64,000 bases of DNA from Amycolatopsis suaedae (GTDB taxonomy: Bacteria; Actinomycetota; Actinomycetes; Mycobacteriales; Pseudonocardiaceae). Positions 29,851 to 41,400 of the stretch are shown here, piece after piece. The stretch covers positions 1-64,000 of the forward strand of contig NZ_SFCC01000014.1 of the NCBI RefSeq assembly GCF_004214935.1, written 5' to 3'. The notes beneath the pieces are model-generated. The model was not told where the DNA came from, made no database searches, and saw only the letters and a program-made list of their open reading frames with translations. Position numbers and translations under genes: made by a program. Each line of letters starts with the position of its first letter. Position 1 is the stretch's first letter.

Positions 29851-31140
29851 TCAGGGCCGGGGCGGGGTGAGCGAGATGTCGTCCAGCTGCTCGGCGGCGG
29901 GCCGCACCGGGTACAGATCGCCGCCCGGCGGCACCGGCACGCGCGGCAGCGCCGCCCGGGCCGCGCGGCTGCCCGCGTCGGCCGCGGCGTGCAGCACGTC
30001 GAGCGCCGCGTACTGGTGGAAGTCCATCTCCGGATACGGCCAGTGCGACTGGCCGCCGACGGCCGTGGGGATCAGGAAGTCGGTGGCCTTGAACAGGCTG
30101 CCGCCGCTGGAGGCCCGGTACCGCCACAGGTCGACGCCGACCCGTTCGCCGATCTGCGCGAGCCGGGTCAGTGCGACCAGGTTGAACGTGAAGTAGTGCC
30201 AGCTGCGGGTCCGCGTGCGTTCCTTCGGCTGGCTGCCCTCGGCGTCGATCTGCGGCGCGATGCGCTTCTCCCTGGCGTCGAGCACGATCTGCCTGGCCAG
30301 CTGCCGCTTGCCGGTGTAGAGCGCGAGACCGGCGCTGAGCATGTCGTAGAAGCTGCCGTGGTTGTTGTCCTCGGCTGCCTCCTCCCTGCCGTTCTTGCTC
30401 GTCAGCAGCCAGTCGTGGAACTGGCCGAGCCAGGTCTTCATGCCGCGGGTGTCGGCGGGGTTCCAGCCGGGCGCGCCGGTGTCGAGGATGGCGACGGCGT
30501 CGACCACCTCGGTGAGCGTGTAGGCGAACTCGATGATCCCGATCCCGCGACCGTCCACCCGGCACGGAATGCCCTGGGCGAAGTTCAGGTTCGGGTTCAT
30601 CCTCGTTGCCGCGTCGAGGAACCAGGTCCGCAGGACCAGCGCGGCGTGCCGGGCGTAGGCGGGGTCGCGGGTGTAGTACCAGGCCAGGCTCAGCCGGTAG
30701 ATCGCGCCGAACGCGGCCAGCCGCTCGGCCTTGTCCGGGATGGCGTCGGCGGCCGGGTTGCGCACGCCGTCACGCTGGACGTACGGGCAGCCCCGCGGAT
30801 TGTCCGGAGTGGACGGTTGGCTGGGCCACCAGTACGGCGCCAGGCTCAGGTAGTCGTGCTTGTCACCGCTGGGCGGCGTCTGCGGCTTGTCCACCACCGT
30901 CCACGGCCCCTTGGACAGGTCGGCCCTGGCCTGGACGAGCAGGTTGTCCAGGGAGGTGCGCAGCGTCCGGTCGCCGGCGAGCAGCCGGACGCGGTTGCGG
31001 ACCAGGTCGGCGCCGTCGAGCACGACCGTTCCCGGCTTGCACCACCGGCAGTGGTCCGCGGCGGCCGGGGTCGCGGTCACCAGGCTCGCCAGCACACCGA
31101 TCACGGCGACTCCGGCGACGAGTCTCCTCAGTGAGAACAC
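29851..31140 (-). CDS. Secreted alginate-lyase-family (PL5-like) protein
   Basis: A 429-aa protein with a Sec signal peptide (SLRRLVAGVAVIGVLASLV, likely cleaved after TPAAA). The mature part is an alpha-toroid with PL5-type motifs: DNNHGSFYD in the centre and SWHYFTFN further on, plus YLSLAPYWWP near the N-terminus. PL5 enzymes cleave alginate by beta-elimination using Asn, His, Arg and Tyr; Asn and His are present in NNHG. Actinobacterial members of this family are poorly characterised and the true substrate may be another uronate polymer. The GTG start has GGAG 8 nt upstream and a perfect inverted repeat sits just before it. The ROK regulator gene lies immediately upstream in the same direction. 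Confidence 0.85.
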   Translation of the reverse strand: MFSLRRLVAGVAVIGVLASLVTATPAAADHCRWCKPGTVVLDGADLVRNRVRLLAGDRTLRTSLDNLLVQARADLSKGPWTVVDKPQTPPSGDKHDYLSLAPYWWPSQPSTPDNPRGCPYVQRDGVRNPAADAIPDKAERLAAFGAIYRLSLAWYYTRDPAYARHAALVLRTWFLDAATRMNPNLNFAQGIPCRVDGRGIGIIEFAYTLTEVVDAVAILDTGAPGWNPADTRGMKTWLGQFHDWLLTSKNGREEAAEDNNHGSFYDMLSAGLALYTGKRQLARQIVLDAREKRIAPQIDAEGSQPKERTRTRSWHYFTFNLVALTRLAQIGERVGVDLWRYRASSGGSLFKATDFLIPTAVGGQSHWPYPEMDFHQYAALDVLHAAADAGSRAARAALPRVPVPPGGDLYPVRPAAEQLDDISLTPPRP

Positions 31141-31150
31141 GGGTCACTCC

Positions 31151-31166
31151 GTTCATATTCATGAAC
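31151..31166. promoter_or_regulatory. Candidate operator upstream of the lyase gene
   Basis: GTTCATATTCATGAAC is a perfect 6-bp inverted repeat with a 4-nt centre, 10-26 nt before the GTG. It lies in an unusually AT-rich stretch with a second CATATG palindrome at about 31194. A regulator probably binds here; the ROK protein encoded next door is a candidate. Confidence 0.4.
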
Positions 31167-31229
31167 AGCAGGTGAAATGGTGAACAAGTCTTACATATGT
31201 GAAGTCGGCTGACCAGGGCTTCTCTGGCT

Positions 31230-32438
31230 TCAGCCCGCGTCGACGAACGACTCCGGGTCGGCCAGGATCGCCCGGACCGCGGCGCCCGCCGCGCCCCGCG
31301 CCGCCGCCTCGCCGCCCAGGGCGGAGCGCAGCACGCGCACCGGCGCGAACGACGCGCTCATCACCCGTGCCCGCAGCCGCTCGGCGAGCGGGCCGGCCAG
31401 CCAGGGGTGCAGCCGCGCGTACGCGCCGCCGAGCACCACGGTCGGCACGTCCAGCAGATTGACCACGTCGGCCAGTGCCACGCCGAGCCAGTGGCCGGCG
31501 TCGGCCGTCGCCTCGAGCGCCGCCGGCTGTCCCGCCTCCAGCCTGCGGATCAGCTCGTCGAGCAGCTGCGACGGCCTGCCCTCCAGCGGGACCCCGGCCC
31601 GGCGCAGGACGGCCTCCTGTCCGGCCAGCCGCTCCAGGCAGCCGCGTGCGCCGCACGGGCACTCCGGCCCGCCGGGGTCGACCGCGAAGTGGCCGAGTTC
31701 GCCGCCGAACCCGCGCACGCCCTCGAACAGCGTCCCGTCGATGACGATCCCCGCGCCGATGCCGATCTCGCCGGACACGTGCACGTAGTCGTGCGGGCCG
31801 CCGGCCCACAGTTCGGCCAGCGCGGCGAAGTTGGCCTCGTTGCCGGGCAGGACCGGCAGCGTGCCCAGGTCGACCCTGGCGCGTAGCGCGGCGGGGATGT
31901 CGATGTCGTGCCAGCCCAGGTTGGGTGCCACGCGCAGGGTGCCGGTGCCCGCCTCGACCAGGCCGGGCAGTGCCACGCCGACCCCGCCTGCCCGCACGCC
32001 CAGCCGCGCCGCCTCGGCCAGGCACGCACGTACGGCCCCGGCCGCCCGGTCGAGGACGGCGGCGGCCGGCTCGGTGCGGTTGTCGGCCTCGCTGACCCAC
32101 TGGCCGCGTGGCGTGCCGGTGAGGTCGACGAGGCAGGTCGCCAGGTAGTCGACGCCGATCTCCACCCCGAGCCCGTGCGGCCCGGCGGGCGACAGCGAGA
32201 GCGCGGCGCCGCGGCGGCCGGGGCCGTTGCGCGGCGCGGGCCCGGCCTCGGCCACCAGGCCGCCGTTCATCAGCCGTTCCACCAGGCTGGACACCGTCGC
32301 CTTGGTCAGGCCCGTGCGCGTGGCGACCTCGGCGCGGGACAGGCCGGGGGTGTCGGCGATGGCCCGCAGCACGAGTGCCGCGTTGTGCCTGCGCACCGTG
32401 CGCTGCCCGGCCGGGGCGGCGGGGTGGGAGGACGTCAT
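31230..32438 (-). CDS. ROK-family transcriptional regulator (XylR-type)
   Basis: A 402-aa protein with an N-terminal winged helix-turn-helix (ALVLRAIADTPGLSRAEVATRTGLTKATVSSLVERL) and a C-terminal sugar-kinase-like ROK domain. The ROK zinc/sugar signature is intact: ELGHFAVD, then CPCGARGCLE. These proteins repress sugar-catabolic genes and release DNA on binding the sugar. It starts 77 bp from the divergent xylose isomerase gene, the classic xylR-xylA arrangement, so xylose is the likely inducer. The lyase gene lies downstream on the same strand after a gap of about 90 bp. Confidence 0.92.
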   Translation of the reverse strand: MTSSHPAAPAGQRTVRRHNAALVLRAIADTPGLSRAEVATRTGLTKATVSSLVERLMNGGLVAEAGPAPRNGPGRRGAALSLSPAGPHGLGVEIGVDYLATCLVDLTGTPRGQWVSEADNRTEPAAAVLDRAAGAVRACLAEAARLGVRAGGVGVALPGLVEAGTGTLRVAPNLGWHDIDIPAALRARVDLGTLPVLPGNEANFAALAELWAGGPHDYVHVSGEIGIGAGIVIDGTLFEGVRGFGGELGHFAVDPGGPECPCGARGCLERLAGQEAVLRRAGVPLEGRPSQLLDELIRRLEAGQPAALEATADAGHWLGVALADVVNLLDVPTVVLGGAYARLHPWLAGPLAERLRARVMSASFAPVRVLRSALGGEAAARGAAGAAVRAILADPESFVDAG

Positions 32439-35400
32439 GCGGGGAGAGGGTAGACGGCAGCCCCGTCGGCCGGATAAGTTCAGTCGTCAAACTAATTGGA
32501 TCTGGAGGTCGCCTGGTGAACCGGCCCGCTCGCGAGGACAAGTTCAGCTTCGGTCTGTGGACGGTCGGCTGGCAGGCCGCCGACCCGTTCGGCGCCGCGA
32601 CCCGCCCGGCCCTGGACGCGGTGGAGGCCGTCAACCGGCTCGCCGAACTCGGCGCCTGGGGGATCACCTTCCACGACGACGACCTCATCCCGTTCGGCGC
32701 GGACGTCGTCGACCGGGACCGCCGCATCACCCGCTTCCGCGCGGCGCTGGACGCGACCGGGCTCGTCGTGCCGATGGTGACGACCAACCTGTTCGGCCAC
32801 CCCGTCTTCAAGGACGGCGCGCTCACCAGCAACGACCGCGACATCCGCCGGTTCGCCCTGCGCAAGGTCATGCGCAACATGGACCTCGCCGCCGAACTGG
32901 GCGCGTCGACCTACGTGCTGTGGGGCGGCAGGGAGGGCTCGGAGACCGACGCGGCCAAGGACGTCGGCGCCGCGCTGGACCGCTACCGGGAGGGCGTCGA
33001 CACGCTCGCCCAGTACGTCCTCGACCAGGGCTACGGCCTGCGGCTGGCACTGGAGCCCAAGCCCAACGAGCCCAGGGGCGACATCTTCCTGCCCACGATC
33101 GGCCACGCGCTGGCGTTCATCGCCACCCTGGAGCACCACGAGATGGTGGGCGTGAACCCCGAGGTCGGCCACGAGCAGATGGCCGGGCTGAACTTCACCC
33201 ACGGGATCGGGCAGGCGCTGTGGCAGGGCAAGCTGTTCCACCTCGACCTCAACGGCCAGCGGGGCCCGCGGTACGACCAGGACCTGATCTTCGGCCACGG
33301 CGACCTGCTGTCCGCGTTCTTCCTGGTGGACCTGCTGGAGCACGGTGGTTACGACGGGCCGCGGCACTTCGACTACAAGCCGCTGCGCACCGAGGACGCC
33401 GACGGCGTCTGGGCCAGCGCGGCCGCGAACATGCGCAGCTACCTGCTGCTGCGCGAGCGGGCGCGGGCCTACCGCGCGGACCCGGAGGTCCAGGAGGCGC
33501 TGGCGGCGGCCCGGGTCCCCGAGCTGGCGACGCCGACGCTCGCGCCCGGCGAGACCCCGGCCGACCTGCGGGCCGACACCAGCGCGTTCGAGGACTTCGA
33601 CACCGACGCCGCGGCCGTCCGCGGCTACGGCTTCGTCCGGCTGTCCCAGCTGGCGCTGGAGCACGTCCTGGGTGCCCGGTCCTGAGCTGTGCCGTGCCGG
33701 TCGTGCCCCCGGGCACGTGAAGGCCACCTTCATTACGTGAGACGTCAGGGCCTCGGCAAAGTCGTGGGCAGCGACGGCCTGGGTCCGTCGGCAGGGGCGC
33801 TGTGGTTGCGTGTCGCGCAAGTATGGTGCCGTTGGTGGCGGCGGGGTGCCGGGGGTGTTGTCTCGTTCGTGGTGGCTGGTGGGGTGGGTGTGCTGGCTGG
33901 TGCCGGTGTGGCAGGTGTGCCCGCGTGGCGGGTTCGCGTCGGGTACGTGAAGGCCACCTTCATCACGTCTGGCGAGAGGAACTCGGCCTTCACACGCTCC
34001 CAGGTGTCCCGCTGGCATCGCAGGCCACGGCAGTCCCACCAGTCACACCCGTAAGGCAGCGAGGGAGCTTTACTACCCTTCTTCGCCAGTAAAGCTCCCT
34101 TGCTCACGCCCGACGCCCGACTTCGCCGGGACCCTGAGGTGAGATGTGGTGAAGGTGGCTTTCACGTGCTTTACCCAGGCCTGTTGTCTCGTGATCTGGA
34201 ACCCGACGTGCCGGACAGTGGGACCAGGCGGGCGGGAACGTGCAACTCGCGGGTCCGGAACGGACAACTCGCGCGTGAGAACGTACGACTCGCGCCCCGG
34301 AACGTACGACTCGCGCGTGAGAACGTACGACTCGCGCGTGCGGGCCGGTCACGCGGGCTACCGGCGCCGCGTGAGAACCGGCGTCCACATCGTGAGTTCT
34401 GCGTTCCGGACCGCGAGTTCTGCGCTCGGGACCACCGATCTCGCCCTGCCCGAGGCCCGACTTTGCCGGGGCCCTGGCACGAAATGCCGTGAGGGCCCCC
34501 TTCACGGCATCCGGAACGCTTCTATCCTCGGGCGGTGACCAGCGATCTTGCCGCGGCCTTCGACGCCGCCGCCGAGCACTACGACGACGACTCCCACGGC
34601 CGGATCGCCGAGCGGCTGCTGGACGGGCTGCCGCCAGCCGGTGACGTTCTCGACGTCGCCACCGGCACCGGTGCCGCCGCGTTCGCGGCGCTACGCCTGC
34701 TCGGCGCGCGGCGGGTGGTGGCGGTGGACATCGCGCCCGCGATGATCGCCAGGGCCCGCGAGCGGGCCGCCGCCGGTGATCCCGGCGGGCGGATCGAGTG
34801 GTGGGTGGCACCGGCGGTCCCGGCCCCGGTGCCGGACGCGTCGGCCGACGCCGTGCTGTGTGCCTCGTCGCTGCACTTCCTCGGCGCGGGCGCACTGGCC
34901 GACTGGCTGCGGGTGCTGCGGCCCGGCGGGTCGGTGGCCTACACCCTGCCGGGTGCGGACACCTTCAACCCCAGCCCCGCGTTCGCCCGGCTGGTCGCCG
35001 CAGACCTGGTCATCCCGGCGACCGGGGAGCAGGCCGCCGAACCCGCTGTCGCCGCCGGGTTCACCGGCGTGCGGGCCACCCGGGCCGGCATCGGCGGCCG
35101 GACCGTGTACGTCGTCCACGGGGTCAGGCCGTGACGCGGGTGGCGGCGCGGGCCGGGCGGACGGTCAGGTAACGGGGCGGGCGCGCACCGGCGGCGTGGA
35201 ACGCGGCCGAGACCGCCGCCCGCACGGCGGGGACGCGGTCCGGGGGCACCAGCGCGACGACCGGCCGCCCCGGATCGTCGACCAGCATCGACGCGCCGTA
35301 GGCACCGGCGTCCAGCGCGGTGCGTACGGCGAGGTCCTGCTCCGGCTCACTGGGCCGCGCCCGGTGGTACGCGGTCAGGCACCGCCCGACCTCCGCCGCC

Positions 35401-38400
35401 GACGTCCCGTCCGGGGCGGGAAAGTCCACAGGCGACACCGGGGTGTCCCGGCGGATCCGGGTGTCGGCCACCAGCACCACGGCTTCGGCCAGGTCGACGC
35501 CCTGCGCCTGCCCCGCGAACGGCGCGGGATCCGGCACCAGCGCGGCGACGTCGGCCAGCGACGGCCGGGTCAGATCACGCAGGGCGAGCGCGGCGGCGCA
35601 GGCCAGCGCGTTGCCGGCGGACAGCCCGGAGCCTGCGGGCAGGTCGACGCTGCACATCAGCGTGGCGCCCCCGGGCTCCAGCCGCCGCGCCACCTCCAGC
35701 ACCGGCCGCGCCCACGCCGGGGCGTCGCCGGACAGCCCGCTCACCGGCTCGGCCGGCCGGTTGATGGACACCAGCTCGAACCGGCCGTCGGTGCGCCGCT
35801 CCCCGGCGACGATCGCGCCCCACCGGGCGCACACCGCCACCCCGGGCAGCAGGCGGACCAGGCCCGGCGCGTACCAGACGCCCTCGGCCGAGCGGCCGAA
35901 CGCCTCCCGGAAGGCATGCGGCACCAGGCGGAGTTCGGGGGCGACGTCCGGGCGGTCGGCGAGGTCGATCACGCGGCCTCCTTGCGGGCCAGCACCCGGT
36001 AGGCGTTGCCCCGGTCGTGCTTGCGGACCATCCGCCGGTTGACCGTCCGGTCCAGCAGCGAGGCCAGGACCAGCCACGGGATGCCGACCGTCCACACCGC
36101 GGCCCCGCGCAGGCCGGCCAGCCGCGCCTTGCGTGGCCGCCACGGGGTGGGGGAGCGGGGTGCGAGCGTGGCCAGGAACAGGTAGCTGGACAGCGTGAGG
36201 TCGTTGCCCTGGTCGGCTTCCGCGCGCTGCTCGGCCACCGGTGTCAGGCCGCGGTCGGCGAGTGCCTTCTTCAGGTTGCCGATGGGCATCATGTGCTGGT
36301 GCTGCGGCTGGAACCACGGCATCCAGTACCGGCCCAGCCGCCTGCCCAGGCGGCATTCCGGGTCGGGCAGCTCGATCAGCAGGAAACCGCCGTCGGGCAG
36401 GACGTCGGCGGCCAGGTCCAGCTCGGCCCACGGGTCCCGGGTGTGCTCCAGGTAGTGGTGCATGCTGAGCACGTCGTACTGACCACGCAGCTCGGCGGCG
36501 AACTCGGGGAACTCGCCGCGGTAGGCGCGGTCGATCCAGCCGAGCGTGGCCGCGTCCTCGATGGCCGCGCCCTGGTCCAGTCCGTCGAACGTGGTGTCCG
36601 GCAGGATTTCCCTGGCGCCCCGGCAGAAGTGCGCGTGCCCGGAGCCGACGTCGAGCCACCGCTTCGGCGTGGTGAACGGCCGCACCATCCTGGCCCGGTC
36701 GTGGTAGGGCTCGGCCTTCCCTGCGAACACGGCCTCGGCGGCGCCCGCGCCGTGGCCGTCGTAGAAGTCGCGGTAGTAGAAACCGAGCCCTTCCGGGGTG
36801 AGCCTCGGGTTCTGGAACACGTGGCCGCACCCGGCGCAGCGCTCCAGGGTGAACTCGCCCGGCTTGAGCTGCACCAGATCCGCGCCGGTGACCCAGACCT
36901 CCAGCCGGTCGCCCTCGCAGGCCGGGCAGGTGTCCCGGCGCGGCTCGAAGAACCGGTCGGTGCCCCGCGCGATCTCGGCCTGGTAGTCCGGGGTGAGCGC
37001 GGCGACCTCGGCGTCACGTTCCCGCTCGGCGGCCGAGCGCCACCGGCCGGTCAGCGTGCGCACCCACACGTACGGCGTGTGCACGGCCCGCAGCAGCGAC
37101 GCGACCGCGAGATCCCTGGGCCGCAACGGGGTTCCGGCGAACGCGAGCACCGGCTGCAGGCAGTACAGCCCGGCGGCGACCAGGCCCCACGGCCAGTTCC
37201 ACACGGTGACGCCCGCGACGGCGAGGTAGCCGATCGCCGAGGCGACAGTGGCCAGGCCGGGCCGCCTGCCCAGCTGCCGCAGCCGGGCGGCCCGGGTGGA
37301 CAGGTCGTAGGGCCGCGCGGGCAGCTCACGGGAGACCGCCAGGTCGACGCTGACCCCCTCGCGGTCCTTGACCCGGCGGGCGACCGCGACGAACCCGGTC
37401 GGGTCGGCCGGTTCGGTGACGCCGAGCCGGTCGATGGCCTTGCGCCCGCACACCAGTGCCTCACCGGCGCTGATGCCGCGCACCCAGCGTTCGCCGCGGT
37501 ATCTGGCGGGCTCGACGCCGCGGAGCAGGTCGGTCGCGGCGGTCACCGTCAGGTTCGCCGGGACGATGTCGACCAGGCCGAGGTCCTCGGTCCTGGCGTA
37601 CTCGACGGCCGAGGCCCGCACCGGGGCGGGCAGATCGGCCGGATAGGACAGGTAGTCGTCGGAGTCGCCAGCGGCCGGTTCGAGGGTACGCAGCTGACCG
37701 GCCCGCGCCCGCAACTTCAGCGCGTCCAGCAGGACGAACGCCACCACCAGGCCGAACAGGATCCACGAGATCACGCTGACACCGCCTCCAGATGATCGGC
37801 CGCGGCGGCCGCGCCGCCGCCGAGCCGGAACGACTGCTGGACGCGGCGCGCGGCCGCCGCGTAACCGGGATCGTCGAGCACGGTGTCCAGTGCCGCGCGG
37901 ATCTCGTCCGCCTTGACCCGTGCGTACTTCAGCCGGACACCGGCACCGGCGTCGACCACCTGCTGGGCGACGATCGGCTGGTCGTCCCGGATCGGGGCGA
38001 CCACCAGCGGCAGCCCGTGGGCCAGCGCCTCGCAGACGGTGTTGTGGCCGCCGTGGGAAATCACCGCGTCGACGTGGTTCATCAGGGCCAGCTGCGGAAC
38101 CCGCTCGCGCACCAGCACATGGTCCGGCGCGGTCACCGCGTCCGGCGGCGCCACCATCACCACCTGGATCCCGGGCAGGTCCGCGACGGCGGCGGCCACC
38201 TCGCCGAAGAACCGGTGCCCGGCCGCGCCGTTGAGCGTGCCCAGCGACACCAGCACCCGCCGCCGCCCCTCGGCCAGCCAGTCCCACGGGAACTCGCCGT
38301 TGTCCGGGCGGCTCAGTGCCGGGCCGGTGAACACGTAGTGTGCCGGGAAGTCCTGCTTGCCCACCAGTTCGGCGGTGGTGAACGCGAGCACCAGCGTGCC

Positions 38401-41400
38401 GGAGAACCGGATGTCCACATCGGACCCGGACAGCTCGGCGAGCTGCTCGCGGACCCAGGCGTCCACCTTCGGCATCGTCCGCAGTGGATCGATCAGCTCG
38501 GCCGACGTGCTGGCCGAGGTCACCCACGGCAGCCCGGTCTCCCGGGCCACCACCGGACCGGCCAGTGCCTGCTGGTCGGCGATCAGCACGTCGGGTGCGA
38601 ACTGGCCGACGGCCTCCCGCACGCCGGGCAGCATGGCGTACGCCAGCGGGATGAGGAACTCCTCCCAGAGGAACTTCAGCACCGCGATGCCCTTGAGTTC
38701 CAGCCAGCGCCGCCGCGCGGCCTGGATGTCGCGTTCCAGGGCGTCGTCCAGCGCGGGGAAGATCACCGCGCCCTCCGGCAGCAGGGGGCCGAGGGTGGGC
38801 GGGTGGCCGACCCAGGCGACCTCGTGCCCCCGGCGCAGCAGTTCGCCGCCGACGGCGGCGGTCGGGTTGATGTGCCCGGTCAGCGGCGGGACGACGAACA
38901 GGAACCGGCTCACTCGTGGGTTCCCATCCACTTGAGGACGAGGTCGAGCAGCTCGCCGGTCGCCTCCCGCAGCACCGTGTGCCCGAGTCCGGGCAGCACG
39001 TGCAGCTCGCAGTCCGGCACGTGCGCGCCGAGTTCCTCGGCCGCACCGGCCAGCTCCGACTCGGCGCCGAACACCCCCAGCACCGGGCACGCCACCCGCC
39101 GCAGGTCCACTTCGGACAGCAGCGCGCCGGTGGCCAGATCGTCGATCAGCGTGGTGCCGTTGAGCAGGGCGTCGGCGTTGCCGGCCAGCCGGGCGACCTT
39201 GCGCTGTCTCATCGCCCGCAGCTGCTCGTGGGTCCGGTCGAACTCCAGGCCGAGCGCGGTCACGCTGAGCGTGTTGACGATGTCCTCGATCCACAGCGTG
39301 CCGGTGGCCCCCGCGACGGCGGCCTCCACCAGCACCACCCCGGCCACCCGGTGCGGTGCCCGCAGCGCGGTGTGCATGGCGACCATGCCGCCGTAGCTGT
39401 TGCCGAGCACGTGCACCGGCTCGGTGACGCCCAGCTCGTCCAGGATGGCGAGCAGGTCCGCGGCGCTCTCGCCCGGCGAGTAGCCGGTCTCCGGCCGGGT
39501 GGACAGCCCGTGCCCGCGCAGGTCGAACAGGATCGTGCGGATCCCGGCGCGGGCCAGCGGTGCGGCCAGCGTGTAGTAGAAGCTGGACAGGTTGTCCATC
39601 ACCAGGCCGTGCGCGAACACCAGCGCCGGCCCGTCACCGGGGCCGAGCTGCTGGACGTGGAACCGCAGACCGCGGGCGTCGACCTCGGCCATCTACCGGG
39701 TGCTCACCGCGGGCTGGGCCTCGATGTGCTCGACCAGCCTGCCGATGGTCATCGCCATGATCTCGTCGATGTCCATGTCGCCGAGGAACGCCACCAGGTC
39801 GACCCGGTCGCCGTAGCGGGCGCGCAGCTTGTCGGCCAGTGCGACGAACTCGATGCTCTCCAGGCCGAGGTCGTCGCTGAACGTGGTGTCCCGGGTGATC
39901 TCCAGGTCGAGCAGCACGTCCTGCCCGACCACTTCCACGATCATCCGGACGACGTCATCGAAAACGCTCGTCTCGCTCATTGCCGTATTCCTCTCGTGCC
40001 GATGTCGATCACGTAGCCGGTGTCGCCGGGCCGCACGCTGATCGCCGCGTCCTCGCCGACGACCGCCACCGCGCAGCCGCCGCCGGAGGGCTTGTCCGGG
40101 TCGGCGCAGTGCGCCACCGTGACCGGCGGCGTCCGCAGGGCGCCACCCACCCGCAGCGTCCCGTCCGTCTCGGACACGGTGATCTCCGCGGGGAACACCG
40201 CGCCCGCGCCGTGCTCCCACAGCCACTGCCGGACGGCGTCCTTCGCGGCCACGGCACGCACCAGCCACTGGCGTTGCGCACGCAGGTCCAGCCGGGCGTA
40301 GGCGGCCCGCTCGGCGGCGGTGAAGTACCGCCGCATCATCAGGTCCCTGGTGGCGCTGTCGGCCCACCGCTCGGTCACCTTCATCACCCCGCCGGGCTGG
40401 GGTTCGCCGAGCGTGCTGTGGCCCGCGTCGAGCTTGACCCGCCAGATGCGTTCGTCGGTGGTGAACCGGCGGGTGGTCCAGCCGTCCAGGCGGCACCACA
40501 GCCGCCCGTCGACGCGTAGTTCGGCGTCGGCCCGCAGCTGCCCGGCGGTGACCTCGGTGATCCACGCCGTGCACCGCACGCTCACCCCCGGTTCCGGTGC
40601 GGGGCCGTAGAACCGCACGGCGTCGATGCCGGTGGGCAGGACGTTCTGGTCGACCTCGCGGCTGACCTGGATCCAGTGGCCGATGAGCTGCCCGGCGTTG
40701 TCGAGCAGGGCACCCAGTGCGGGCAGGGTGGTGATCGTGCCGGAGATCCCGTTGTCCGCCAGCGTGTCGATCTCGGTGACGCCGGCGTAGGCCGGGCCGT
40801 GGAACATCCAGCCGTCTGTGTAGAGCCGGTCCGCGGCCACCGGTGCGGGGCGTGGCCCGGTGAACTCCGGCTGGGTGCGCTCGCCGGCTTCCGGATAGGC
40901 CGGCGCGATCCGGACCAGGCCCTCGGCGTAGTCGCCGACCCGGACCCGGACGCCGCCTGCTTCCCGGCGCACGGTGATCCTGGCCCGGGTGGCCGGTTCG
41001 ACGATCAGCCACTGCATGGCCCGCACCTGCTCGACGCCGGTGACCACGCCCTCGGGCGCGACCCGGCGGGCGGCGTCGGTGATCACGTCGAGCAGGCCGG
41101 TGATCGGCACGGTGGGGAACCCGTCGGACAGGTCGGTCCAGCCGTCGGCCTGCGGGAAGATCGAGTGGTCGACCAGCTCGGGCAGGGTGGCGAAGGAGAA
41201 CTCCCTGGTGAACTCGGCGGACTCGGGCACGGCCGGTTTCGTCAGCGCCTCGACCACCTGCCGCGATGCCGCGGTGGTTTCGGCCAGCAACGCGTTCAAC
41301 GCCGATCCCAGCGGCGAACCGTCGTCGACCACCGGCGCCGCCGTGGTGACCGGCTCCAGCCGCATCCGGGGCAGGCCCAGCGAGAGCCGCCTGCCGCCGG